Program-made: the position numbers and the translations under genes
DNA from: Cyanoderma ruficeps
Lineage: Eukaryota; Chordata; Aves; Passeriformes; Timaliidae
Direction: 5' to 3'
Assembly: GCA_008694505.1 (NCBI GenBank)
Contig: VZDJ01004378.1
Coordinates: 6,979,473-7,043,472, forward strand
Length of the DNA stretch: 64,000 bases
Shown: piece after piece, positions 25,291 to 37,976 of the stretch
Position numbering within the stretch: position 1 is the stretch's first letter
How the letters are laid out: the number at the start of each line of letters is the position of its first letter
The notes under the pieces: generated by a model
The model's database searches: none
What the model saw: only the letters and a program-made list of their open reading frames with translations
What the model was told of the DNA's origin: nothing

Positions 25291-25670
25291 TAATTATTTC
25301 ACTCAAAGGAACAATTCTGCCTCTTCGATGGGAATGCTCATTTTAAGCGATGTGCTAGAGAAAGATATAGTGCCTCCTTAGCTTGTTCTCCTGCTGATGA
25401 GTAGAAGTTGGGTTGACTGAATGAATCATCCTGGATATTTTAATACACAATGGATATACTTTGGCAGAGAGGTTTGAGCTTTCACCTTGGCTTCCAAAAG
25501 GTTGAAAAATTGACCAGATAAGACAATATGCCCTGGTAAAAAAGGGCTTTACTATTGAGAGAAAGGCAGCATGAAACTTCAGACTCTCATGAGGACACCT
25601 AGGATCTAGTATATACTTACATTCCATAATTGCAAATGTGAACCCTTGTACAGTCATTTCTGTTCCTTTT

Positions 25671-25685
25671 TTTTGGGGGGGGGGN
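25671..25685. repeat. Poly-G run with an ambiguous base
   Basis: A T run is followed by about 10 G and one N at 25685. It is a homopolymer where the base calls are uncertain. Confidence 0.8.
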
Positions 25686-25689
25686 GATA

Positions 25690-28600
25690 TATTTTTCGCT
25701 ATAAGTTGACAGTAAAGTTCTAGTGTATAACTACTTCCACTTTCTCATGCATTTTTCTTTTAATAAAAAGTGGGATATTAACTATGGTCATCTTTTTTAT
25801 TGTAAAATTATTGTGAAAAAGAGCCTTATCAAACTTCTTTGTTTACCATGTTCTTACTGTTTTCAATGCTTGTATGATGTTGCTTTCCTTATACTTTCTA
25901 CACATATAAGGCACAACACTATCCAACTCACATAATGTTATGTTAATGAAAGCAAAGGCCATGAAGCAAACTGAACAAAATGCAAACACAACCCCATCCC
26001 TGTGATAAAGGCAAATCATATTTGAAGAAAGCACAGCAAAGCAAATTGATGTCTGTAAGGGAATATAAAGATCCATGGGATACAAAGAATTTTCTGATTT
26101 CCAAAGCCAGTAGAGGAAGACAGGTGGAGAGAATCTTCTTAGAACAGGGTGGGGAATGTGGGAGGTAAAGAAGAACATAATGCAACAAAACATTGACAGT
26201 AACATGCTGAAGAGAGTCAGAATAAAGGAGGTGATTCCTGTTAAACAGAGAAAGAGACACTCTGCAACAGTGGGGGAAACAGGAAGGGATTTGAATTAGC
26301 AGTATAATACAACCTGGCCAAAATTGGGAGACAAAAGTAAGCTAGAATACTGTATCAAAAAATACTGTGAACTGAGCAAGAAAGCACTGTAAGGAAATGT
26401 TATGGGGCCATAATCATACCATTCAGGCTATGCTGAAAGAATTCAAGGTGAGGTCTATTTCCTACTAACAAACTGATAAGTGGAGTTACAGTCCAAGTAC
26501 ATACTCCCACAATATCTTATTGGGATTGTTAAAATGTTAGTGTAGCTCTGGATTCTGATTTCACTTATGCAACTTTTACTGTAGTGTAGCTGGAAATCTC
26601 AGTGGAGTTACTACTTATTTACAGTCCTGTGAGGTCACACTCAGGATTTCGAAAAGCAAAGAGGTTCTCAGTATTCCTTTTATGATTTTCAATTGCTTGT
26701 TCAGTGACCAAAAAACAAAAACAAACAAACAAAAACCCCAACAAAACCACCAAAAAATAAAAACAAACAAACAAAAAAACCCTGCAAAAAACCCCAAAAA
26801 ACTTTATCTTAAAGATTTTAAAGGGCCTTATTTTCAATTTCCAGCTCCATCTCCTTCACTGCTCCAAAATTCTCAGAGTGAGTGTAGAATCCTATCTGCC
26901 CAATTTTGCCTAATGTCATTCTGTTTGTCTAAGCACATAGAACTGTGCAGGTCCTAAACAGTAGAAAATCATGCACTCATAATTCTTAGTATACTTGTGG
27001 TGTTGAAATCTTTAATAGACCAAAACCTGGACTGTGATACTCCTACTGCAAAGCTTTTGCAGAGCCAGACACCCTGAGCAGGCTCTGGTAGGCTGATACA
27101 TATTGTGAGGCTGTTGACCTACTTTATTGAAGCTGCTGGCACCTGGTGAGACACTGTTGTTTCATCACTGCAGAGAGGAGCTGAATTATGCAGCTGCCAA
27201 CTTGTGTGTTTAAATTTAGGTGTTCAAGTGTAGAAAGAAGTATATTTTTGAAATCAGAGAAGACAACGCTGAGAGTAAAATCACTAGCTTGCAGAAGAGC
27301 ACGATCACTAGACTTGAAGCTTTCCTGCAGTGAGCATCTTCTTGACTCACTGTGGAGGTAAATCCCTCCTTCCCTGACTAATGGAAATCCTGTGAGACTG
27401 AGAAGTTTGCATAGTTCTTTGAGCCTAGTGGCTGCAAGTGTCTTTCCATTACGTAGGAGGAAAGTGGTGTTAAGAAACCTTCTTCATCTTCTCCTTCTGC
27501 ATGAGGAGGTCATTTTTGTTTTGAAATCCTGGTAGACATTCAGTGCAGTTAATTTCACCATCATTTACGGTAGTTCCACATGGATCATTGTAGCCTGAGG
27601 GCTATCATTACTTCTAGGGCTTGCAGAAGGGGAAAGAAAGACCAGATTCATTATTCATTTGTACTGAAGGGAGAGGGAATGAATCCAGAGAGACAGAGTG
27701 GTCATACACAGAATCCGGGTTTCCCCATTCACAGTGTGTCCACTGGGCTATATTGCCTTTGACATTCATCAGGGATAAGAAATACATTAAGTACAAGTGT
27801 CTGCCCAATAGGCTGTGTAGCTCTAGCCCATCTCCCGGGGCAGAGCAGACCCACTACTGCTCTGGAGCAGGGACTGCAAAGTGATGGCAGAGGCCCAGAG
27901 CCCAATCCTTCCCTGTCTGGGGAAACATCCCAGCCTAGTAAAGGATGGGGAAGGGAAGGGCTGCCACATCTTTAGCTGGAGCTGGACGCAGCTGCCATGC
28001 TGACACATAGAGAGCAGCATTTTCTTCAGCTCATGACCTAGAGTATTGCCCCTTATTTTGTCTCATAAATCCATTGCTGTTAACTGCTGCATTAAATAGA
28101 CCCATGACCTCAATATTTTTAGTTCATCTTTTCCTGGACTCTGGCTTGGCTATTACTATAAATTAAGAAAATAAGAAAGGATTGTATTATCTCTGGAAGT
28201 GTCCTTGTTCTGCAGACACCTCACCTGCTATCAGCAGTAGCTACAACTTTCAATGAGCCTTATTCTGTGATTTCCAATGGTTTGGGTTTGGGGTTTTTTA
28301 GGGCTTTATGTTGTCTTTTACATTCGTGTAGGCAAAACACACCTGGTCGGCATGGCAGGTTTATAGGTGATGTTCTTTAACATCAAAGAATGTTAACAGT
28401 GCTGACCAAACTGTTATCCTATATTACCTTTTTTGGGAAGATATTTCTCTACATGTTGGTCCCCACTAGGGCTTTTATGTTGCATCTTCAGGAGGATGTT
28501 TCTTGGAATGTTAGATGCCCACAATTGTTTTAGTGGAGATTTCTGGGAAAGGCTGTAACAGAAGGAGGCCTTCTGAGAGGAAGGCCATCATGTGCTACAC

Positions 28601-29400
28601 TAAGTTCACTTTAGCCACAGTAGAAGGTAGGCCTTCTGTCCAGTTAGGGTTTGCAGCAGATTAGAAGGAATTTGAACTTTGTAACTCTGCTTCATAAGGG
28701 TGTTATGAACACCAACTATCAGTCAGTTTATGTATAGGTCTGAAAAAGTAGTAAGAGAACAATATTACAGCTGAGATCCACTGTGAATATAAGGAAACAA
28801 AATTCTCATTATATTAATTCTGACTTAAAGGAAGTATTTGGAGATGGTTAATTTCCCTGTATCAATTGTACTATGGAGGCTCCTCACCCATCACATTTAT
28901 ATTGTTTTCATGTTTGGGATATTATCAACCTGTTGGGTCGGCAATAAATTTATATTTAAAGATAAATTTGAGAAGGAAAGAGAATCAGACAAAATGAACT
29001 GCTGAATTGCTATAGAAACATCTTTCTTCAGTTTCATTTCAAGCTAAAAATGTATAAAGAATGCCAGAATACTTATTTAAACTGTGGATATATGTCTGCA
29101 CATTTCTTGGCACTGAGCTTTCAAAAAACTCTTTGTCAGTAGCCATCTGATACATAAATGGCTTTGTTTACAACAAAATGCTGGCATAAATAAATAGGAA
29201 TATTGAACCAGAACAATTGCCTTTAGCAGCCAGTGCTGTAAATCATACACAAGCTGTCATCATGAGTTGAAACACGTCTGCATACTTAGTACCATGTTTA
29301 GCCAGCTTAATCAGAACAATATGTAAACCGTTAGTGCATGAGAGCTTGCCAAGACAAAAATTATTTACAAGTTGCATTTTGTGTTTCTGGAAATTTTTAA
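25690..29400. other. Intergenic sequence, no gene seen
   Basis: No supported exon was found. - strand frames at 25843-26205 and 25943-26260 are hydrophobic by composition and overlap each other in different frames, as chance frames do. An A/C-rich tract (26701-26805) is listed separately. Confidence 0.5.
26701..26805. repeat. A/C-rich low-complexity tract
   Basis: Runs of A are broken by C, with repeated aaac units and ccccaaaaa motifs. The composition is the complement of the T/G-rich tract at 9536-9660. Spurious Lys/Asn/Gln or Phe/Val frames arise from it. Confidence 0.8.
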
Positions 29401-29905
29401 GAGAGGAGAGGAGAGGAGAGGAGAGGAGAGGAGAGGAGNNNNNNNNNNNNNNNNNNNNNNNNNNNNNNNNNNNNNNNNNNNNNNNNNNNNNNNNNNNNNN
29501 NNNNNNNNNNNNNNNNNNNNNNNNNNNNNNNNNNNNNNNNNNNNNNNNNNNNNNNNNNNNNNNNNNNNNNNNNNNNNNNNNNNNNNNNNNNNNNNNNNNN
29601 NNNNNNNNNNNNNNNNNNNNNNNNNNNNNNNNNNNNNNNNNNNNNNNNNNNNNNNNNNNNNNNNNNNNNNNNNNNNNNNNNNNNNNNNNNNNNNNNNNNN
29701 NNNNNNNNNNNNNNNNNNNNNNNNNNNNNNNNNNNNNNNNNNNNNNNNNNNNNNNNNNNNNNNNNNNNNNNNNNNNNNNNNNNNNNNNNNNNNNNNNNNN
29801 NNNNNNNNNNNNNNNNNNNNNNNNNNNNNNNNNNNNNNNNNNNNNNNNNNNNNNNNNNNNNNNNNAGGAAAGGAAAGGAAAGGAAAGGAAAGGAAAGGAA
29901 AGGAA
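29401..29905. repeat. Purine pentanucleotide repeat containing an assembly gap
   Basis: The left flank (29401-29438) is (GGAGA)n and the right flank (29866-29905) is (GGAAA)n. Between them is a 427-base N gap (29439-29865). The repeat unit therefore changes from GGAGA to GGAAA somewhere in unsequenced DNA. Frames spanning the gap are artefacts. Confidence 0.95.
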
Positions 29906-32900
29906 TTTAGTTTGATATTATAAAAAATACATTGAGTATAGTAATCAAGCAAACAGAAAATGTTTCCCTTGACAATGCAATATCCCATTTATGTAAATCA
30001 GAAGAGTCAGTGAAGCTATATATTCCAGCTATAATTTTGCCTGTTAAGTTTTTACTTTCACTTACATTCAGAGGAGTATAAACAAATAGTTGAAAGCCAC
30101 ACATGTTTTCCAGCTTGATTCCATTCATCAGACCATGGTGCCCTAATGATATATATTCTGACCCTAACAGTCCTTTAACTGGTGGGTGCGCATAACCTTT
30201 AAAGAATATGTACACTGGAGCAGATTCCCAACTGTATAGATTGGATGTTTGATCTGAATTGTTGTTACTTTCATTTGTGTCTTTTTTTACAAGAAACACT
30301 AAAATTCTTTTCATTTAACTGAGAGTGATAGGAAGTATGGGCCGCCCATGTTCCTCTCTGTACAGCCAGATGTCACCTTAAACACTGTCCCTGATTAGGC
30401 ATTGGTATATGGATTTACCTGGAGACCCTTGTGTTGCTGGTGATGGGAACACTTTATATGGAAATACCTCCAGTGACATAAGATTGTGTCATTAGCATTG
30501 TAGGGGATGAAGATAAGGACTAAGTGGGCTATTAGCAGTAGTGCTTGAGACAAAGTGTGTCTACAGAAGTTTCTGATGGCCCTTCAGATGGCCCTTCAGA
30601 ATCTGTGTTAAAGGCTTCATTTGCTTCCAGAATAACTAGCCCTTGTTTCAGGCAGGGATTGTTTTCCCAAGAGACACAGCAATGCTTCAGCCAGTTTATG
30701 GAGCAGGCCTGATACCGGTAAAGATAAAAATGAACAAGAAACATCCATCCTGCATGTTCCGGCTGTGCATCAGCTGCTGAAGGGGGAGAATCAAGATCAT
30801 CACCTTTAGGGATGGCAGGGTCAATGGTATGTCCTAGTTCAGCCTTTGGAGAAGCAACATGAATTCCTCTGCACACCCATCCAGGTCAACGAGAGGAAAG
30901 CAGCGTTTAGGCTTCAGATTGGTTTTCCTGGTGTTGGAGGTTGCAGAGAAGCTGGAGGAAATGAGATGAAGCTTTCCTGCTGCCATCAGCTGCACAAGGA
31001 CCAGCATTCATCACTAGACAAAATACTATGATCAAGAATACAATTTCCACTGCTATGTGACCTGAAGAAACTTTCAATAACCACTCTCATTTTCATATGA
31101 TAATTCTTCATCTATTTTCATGGACTATAAAGAGACAGAACTTTAGCAGATTCCTGCCTTGAGTATTTGCTGTTTACGAATCAGGTTTTCTTTTGTTTCT
31201 GAGCATGCTGCTCCAACAGAGAATCCTTTGTAAATCTCTAATTGCTCTGTAGGCCACACACTATCTGATCCTGGTGGTCTATGAAGAACAATAAAAGTAG
31301 ACTTACAATAGCCTTCTTTAAATAACACTTGGCACTTCACCATGAACATGCATGCATTCTGAGGTTTCCATTTATTAAAAATCTAGCACTTTTTATTGAG
31401 AAAATTAATGGTTTGAAATCACAATGAAATACCACTATTACAGCTGATCTTATGTAGAAAAATACAGCACTAAATATAATGGGAATGAACTGTTCTCTCT
31501 CCATTTTGCATACACTGCTGACATCCATATGTGGTGTTACAAAAACTGTCTTTGGCCTTTTTAGAAAAATTTTAATGTGTATTTAAATGAAAACATAAGT
31601 GGGTTACAATCCTCTGAAGTACTTTATTCAGTTAACTCTTTTTCTTTCCTCAGTAGAAAGATTTGAATTATTTTATATTGTTTTGCTCCCTGAAAATACC
31701 TAGTGTGATTACTATGATGATGCCATTTGTGCCACTCTGGGTACATTTATGTCACATTTTTCATTTATAACTCCTTCTTTCAGATTTTTACGATTAAACC
31801 ATTAGGAGTCCAGTCCTGTAAAAAAGACTTAGATCCAAGAACTGGAAAAAAAATGTATACATGTGCTTAACTTGTCCTCATGCTCAGCATTGTCCTTATA
31901 GTAAAGTTAAGCATGAATTCAGTACCATGACCTTCTCTGTTTTATTAGATAGGCTAACTGCAATGGAACAACTTGGTTCATGGAATTAAGGTTGGGTGTA
32001 TTGTATAAGTCCAAAGCTGGAGTTTTCTCTGGGATTAAACTGTAGGATCTAAAGTTCAAATGCAGATGATCTAAAGAAAAAAACGGAAGCAAATTGTTTC
32101 AGTTGTTATGATGTGGCATAAATGAAATATGGGAATGGTGTTATATAAGATGCCTTTTTTAGTTTATGAAACAAACAAACAAAAAATATATTTTGCAGGT
32201 CTTTAGTCTTTTAAAGGCAGAGAAGTTTAAAAGCTATTGTGAAAATGCCAGATAACTCATATTTTTTTCAACTGGTCGTTTACACACAGATACACCCACA
32301 ACCTTACTTTAAAAATAATATGTTTCATAACTGCTCACAGATTGTTCTGTATGTGCAGCAGCCAAATAGACATGAAATTCCGAAACTGATTTAATGGAGC
32401 AGTTGTAGTCCATTGGGGTTAAAAATCTCCTGTCTACAGGAATTTAAATATGCATTTAAATAATAGCCCATAGTAATTCAAAGAACTCCTATGCTGTACA
32501 GAAGAAACAGAATAGTTACTAATAGGAAGTCAGCTAAGTTACCATAAAGATATTGGAAAAGTCTCATGGCATGTGGGTTCATAGGTCGAGGAACAATGCC
32601 GTGGAAAACCACAGCTCGCTCCTACCTGGGCTGTCCACTTGGCTTGCAAAGGGGAGATTCAACAGCCAGATTTTTAGCCTCCTGTTCACATTCCTCTGTG
32701 ATTATTCATTCACACAATGAGTCCTATTAAAACCAAAGGGACTCCTTGGGAGAATAGCATTACTTGCCTGTGGGTAGTGGGTTCTTGATTTAACTCCAAG
32801 AAAGTAAGATTTAGCAACATTGTGCTGCCCAGCTGTGGTAAAGTGTTTTGGCAAATTGACTTACAGTGTTGGCAAATGAGACATGCTGAAAGGCAGTTAC

Positions 32901-33161
32901 ACTGCTTCCAAACTAGCACATGCTTGATCATCTCTGTTTACCAAAGAGACTGTCTTCAGTGGGACAAATATACCAAACAGAAGGTTATAGTCTTTGACAG
33001 CATTTGGGGATGCAGTTTTCATAGATTAATATTCTGTTTCCTCCTATTTTCTCCTTCCTGATATATGACATGATGGAATGGCATTTCTGAGCTTCTGTGT
33101 ATTTTCTGTTCTCATCCATTGAAGTCCTGAGCTTGCTAATAAACAGTTACACAGACATCTC

Positions 33162-33184
33162 ACTAGTGTCTCAAAGACACTAGT
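33162..33184. repeat. Perfect 10-bp inverted repeat, 3-nt loop
   Basis: The arms ACTAGTGTCT (33162-33171) and AGACACTAGT (33175-33184) are exactly complementary around the loop CAA. A hairpin or cruciform is possible. It has no T tract or gene context that would make it a terminator. Confidence 0.85.
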
Positions 33185-36100
33185 CACAACAGTAAAGTTA
33201 TTTGTATGTTTAAACCCATGAAAAATCGTGCCTGTAAGATTAGAGCCTTAATTTAATTTTTTGTTGTTTGTTTAATATTTAAAATTGATTTAAGTAGTAT
33301 TTGTCATTATGATTGAACACAGGTGAAGAGAACCATTTTTGGATACTTATCTTCCTTTCATCTTTATTAAAGCTTTTCTTTTATTGCACTGGAAAAATAT
33401 TAAACTTTTCACCTTAGACAGCAGGTTGAAGTATGACATTGTAATTGTAATCCAGATGGGAAACACAAGAAGACGGATAAAAGAAAATGAACTGCAAAGA
33501 CACCCAGGCTGATGAGGTTGACAATGCTGTAACAGCACCTCCAACTTAGTTTCAAGCTGTTTGTTTTTGCAATGAACACAAGTTTCCACTGTAACATTTT
33601 TCTGCATGAAAAACTATGGCAATACCTTGGTTTCCATGGTGACTTTTTAATTTTATGTACATATTTGTCCTCAAAAAGCAGGAAACCCACCCCTTTTCTC
33701 TTTTTTAGCACTTAATAATTGAATCAAAGCTGATTTATTTTTTATGTCAGTGCGTCTTAAACACATTCCTCTATCAGTGAAAACTCCTGCAATATTACCG
33801 TCATTACTGTAAGCAGTTTATTCTAAACACTACTTCAGGAGAAAATTTCCAGGTTTGAAAACTTGAGAGTGCCCTGCCTTTCCTCCCCTAGATTTAATTG
33901 ACTCCAGGGGTTATCAGGGCTAAACTTTCAAACTATTTCAGGGCACACCACCCTACACACTAAGCTTTTGGCTTCATTAATATGATATGCAAGAGATGCA
34001 GCATTTTTGTTTCTTGCCAGTGACCACAGAATACTTGGAAGAGCAAAATGTCTTATGAAATTAAGCTTTTGGAAACAGAAATGGTCTGTCTCCACCTGGC
34101 TTGCAACACTTTACATTTACACAGCAGCACTGTTATTTTTGACTCCTCCACAACACAGCTGAAAACAGTAAATAAACTAGGATGGCCACTGTGACAGATT
34201 TTCTATGCCTCAAATCCATCCTCAACCTGGTATTTTGCTAATATTTCTCAAGTGAAAAAAAGTTAGAAACTCAATCCAAAACAACTTTTCAATTCCCAGG
34301 TTCCCAAGCTGATGCATCTTATTAGCAGAGCCTTGTATGCTAGAGGAAAGATACCCTGGTGAAATATATTGTCTAATTAGTTTTGAATCTAAAAGCACCA
34401 AGGATATGTGACATAATTAAATATACAAATACTACTTGAACCTAAACAGTTCTTACAAAGATTGAGGTAGCATCAGAATGATACCTTCAGAAATGTATCA
34501 AGTGGCAATGAACAAGGTCTGGATGCTATATATAGTGTCTGGAGTAGGTGGGTCCCCCTTAGGTGATTAGTATGTGTCCTTAGTATTTAGAGCATTCTTC
34601 ATGATTCCGCATGTTTCCCAGCAAAACTGAAAAAAGGTCCTCTAAATCCATGACAAAGTGGTGCCATAAACCAATGCTGGGATGCCTGGCCAATCTGGTA
34701 GAGCAGACTGTGATTTGGGATAATGTCTCCATGCGATTGTGGTGATGAGCATGGTACACAAATGCAGACTTTTTAACTTAATGGCTGTGAGTCATTACAG
34801 CGTACTCCAAATTCAATGGGCTTTGTAAGTGCAATGCAACTGGAGATGACTATCAGGAAAATAAGAATTCAAGAGGCCTTAGGAAGAGCTGTTACATGGG
34901 AAAAACCAGAGATACTTCTGTCACTGTTCTCCCTCTGGCCAGCAGAGTTGAGCTGGGTAATGGCCAGGCCAGGCCACCCACAGCACAAGGGCTGCAGTGC
35001 TGTGTGAACTGGGGACTCCTCACTGTGATGGGAAGGGCATGGCTAGCACAGCAGGGCCTCTGGCCAAGGGCTTGTTTCACTACCTCTTGTCAACCTCACC
35101 AGACCTCTGGAGATGGGAACTACATGTGGATGAGAAGAAAGCAGCAACGCTGACATCTGCACTGGGCTGATGGAACTGCTGCCTGCACAGAAGTGAATGG
35201 GGATGAAATACCTTTGCTTTTCCTCTCAAACATCTTCTTCCAGTTGTAGGATGCTGAGACAAACTTCTCTTTCTGAGTGGCCTCTGTGAGGACCCTGTCT
35301 CTTTATGGTGCAGCTCCATTGAGACTGGTTTTCCCCTTCTTTGGGGAGTCAAATATTCTAATTTTTGTTGGCTTGTTTGTGATTTCTTGAGAGCAGAATT
35401 TGTATACTGTTATGGATTTAGCAGTAAAGAAACAAAATTGTTGGAAATATAGATCAATCATCAGATTTATACCAAAGTGAAAGACAGCTAGACAGATACA
35501 CATACGTATATACACAATTCCCACCCACATTGGTAGCAATGGTGGACAATGAAGAAGTATGGAATATCATTGAATTTCGGGGAGGCCAACCACAGGATTA
35601 AATATACATATACGCATCTATGTATAAAAACTGTAGAATTTGTGCATGTGGAATGAGCAGCTGAGGTTTTTTGAAAGCAGTATCTAGATTAAATTTTTCA
35701 AAACTTTTTATGCTCTTCAATATTCTCAGTTTAAGTCTCTCCATTCTTTGTTTTTATATAACCTAATATTTTTGCTTTCTGGTAACATGTTTGCTAATGA
35801 TACATACAGGTAGTTCAGTCTAGCCCTTGGGCATTTCTTCTGGATTTATTTATCTTCCATTGGAGAGCAGTGGTGGTCTTTCATAAATGCACTAATAATG
35901 TTTACATTTCTAAAATGGAATGCAGACTTTCACTTGAGGTGAAAGATCACAAGGTCAAGGAAACTCAGAGATTAGATCTTCTGCCGAAGTAGGCTGCAAC
36001 CTAGTAATACTTTAGAGATCTTGATAGCTAATGTTATACCCTCCCACAGAGCCAGAGGCCAAGGCCTTTTTTAGGACCAGCATTTTTCTTAAAGCTGCCT

Positions 36101-37932
36101 TCTAAAATTTCTTTCAATAACCCACTTACACCAGTGAAACCACAACTAACTAACTAACTGTTGGGAGTATGACCATATTTCAGGTTCAGGTTACAGCCTC
36201 AGCCTGATCCAGACCTTGTAGAGAGGGATGCCATTTCTCCAGCTGCCCACTCACCTCTCTTGCCCACTGCTAATGGGAATGCATTGGTGGCCATGAAACA
36301 AGAAATGTTATTAAACTCACTACTAGTATAGACAGGTCAAACATGATGGTGATTTTTAGTAGAATGAACTCGCCTATCAACACCTAGGAAATGAAGAAAG
36401 TGAAAGTCAACATCTTCGAGACTGGGCTGTTTGGGTAGTAATGTCCCTAAACAATTAAGTCTGACAAGCTGCAGAAAATCTCTGGAGGTAGGTTAACTCA
36501 TGAGTTTTGGATTAATTGGCGGTTACATTTAAATCATCCAGATATGATGAGACTAAATTAGTAAAATTACTGGGGTTAATGTTCAAGTATGCTTTCCTAG
36601 GAAGACTTTTTGCACTGGATAAACATTCAGCATCATCTCCATAATGTGCGTGTTATTTCCAAAAGAAGTCCAAGTATATATTGTTTTCCTCTCAGCTCCT
36701 ATACTATGCTTTGGTATTGAAGCTTGTAGGCCCTGTTCAGCCAAGTTTACTTTTGTACTTGTGCCCAAGTAAAGAACTTGAGTTTAACCTTCTCTGTTGG
36801 ACTGTAGTGTCTGTAATAGTTTAAGACTGTAAGAGAGGCAAAGTAAATGGAAGAGGTTGCATCTGTTATTAGAGAATCAGCGATAGTTGAAATATATAGA
36901 AGATGTAGAATAGTTTCTGCTACTTTTGCTTTATTTCTTTCAAAGCAAACAAAAAAAAAAAAGCAACCACCAATGGAAAAATATATTTTAAAAATGAGAA
37001 GAAAAAGATTTGCCTAAATTATCAGCTTTTTGACTGAAGTATTTTGACTTTTTTTACCTGAAATGGTATTTCTAGTTTTTCAGCTGAAAATAAATGTTTG
37101 CTTTGAGCAATATCAATCTGCTTCACATTTAGAGAGCCTCATGGAAATTATAGTTCTTGGACTCTTACACCCTCTTTCTTCCCTTTCTTATGGTTTACAG
37201 TTAGACTACTTGTCTCATGGTCAGCAATGGCCACTCCCTAGTAATGAATTATTACAATACTCAAGAGAGAACTTGTAAATTCCCCAACTGGCAATATGCC
37301 CCTGTTGCTGGGCTTTGTGTAGGAATTTTTCTTTTTGCAATGCTGAGAAAGGAAAACATTTCCTTTCCTGTGATAAGTCTGCAAAACTACTTGCTTGTTC
37401 CCCTGAACTTCCCTTTTTGCAGAAAGATCCTTCTTTGTCTTGCAAGGTGCTGTGCATTTTGTGTGGTCCCTTGGCATCCCTGAAATCTAAAATCAGCTTT
37501 CTTTTGTACTGAAGGACATGTAAGGGATACTGTGTGTGGATGTTTCAGCTGTGTAATTCTATACAGATCACAGAGGTGTCATCCAAACATGCAGCCATTT
37601 ATTGGCTAAACAGGAGAAAATGGATCCTATAAATGGTGAATGAAATGGAGACTATTAATCTTCCTGGAACCAATTCCACGGCTACAGAACGTTTGCAGCC
37701 TGATGGAGATGAGAAAGACAGAAAGGATGCCTGAGAAAAATCAGTGGCATTTATTTAGTTGCAGTCATAATGAAAATGGAGCCAAAATCAGTCACTGCAA
37801 ACTCAGACAACTTCAGACTTGAGTTCTGATTCCAGCCAGTTTCTAAAAATAACATGAAAGCTGTGGCGAAAACTGATAAAAGCTTGGAAATACCAAACTA
37901 CAGCTGGTCACCGGGCTTGATTCACTGCTGCA

Positions 37933-37976
37933 TTAAAGCCCCTTTAAACATCTTTGGCCGGACAAAGGGGCTTTAA
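37933..37976. repeat. Perfect 13-bp inverted repeat, 18-nt loop
   Basis: The arms TTAAAGCCCCTTT (37933-37945) and AAAGGGGCTTTAA (37964-37976) are perfectly complementary. The 18-nt loop contains TTTGGCCGG. The stem is too short for a canonical microRNA precursor. Its role is unknown. Confidence 0.85.

Noticed and set aside
24633..25346. Long Arg/Pro/His-rich open frames on both strands (up to 217 codons)
   Set aside because: They translate the GGTGC/GGTTC pentamer array in several frames at once, so they are compositional artefacts.
29334..29988. Open frames spanning the N gap
   Set aside because: Most of the translation is unknown bases; the rest is pentamer repeat.
37933..37976. Hairpin as a microRNA precursor
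   Set aside because: The stem is only 13 bp, well short of a typical precursor stem.
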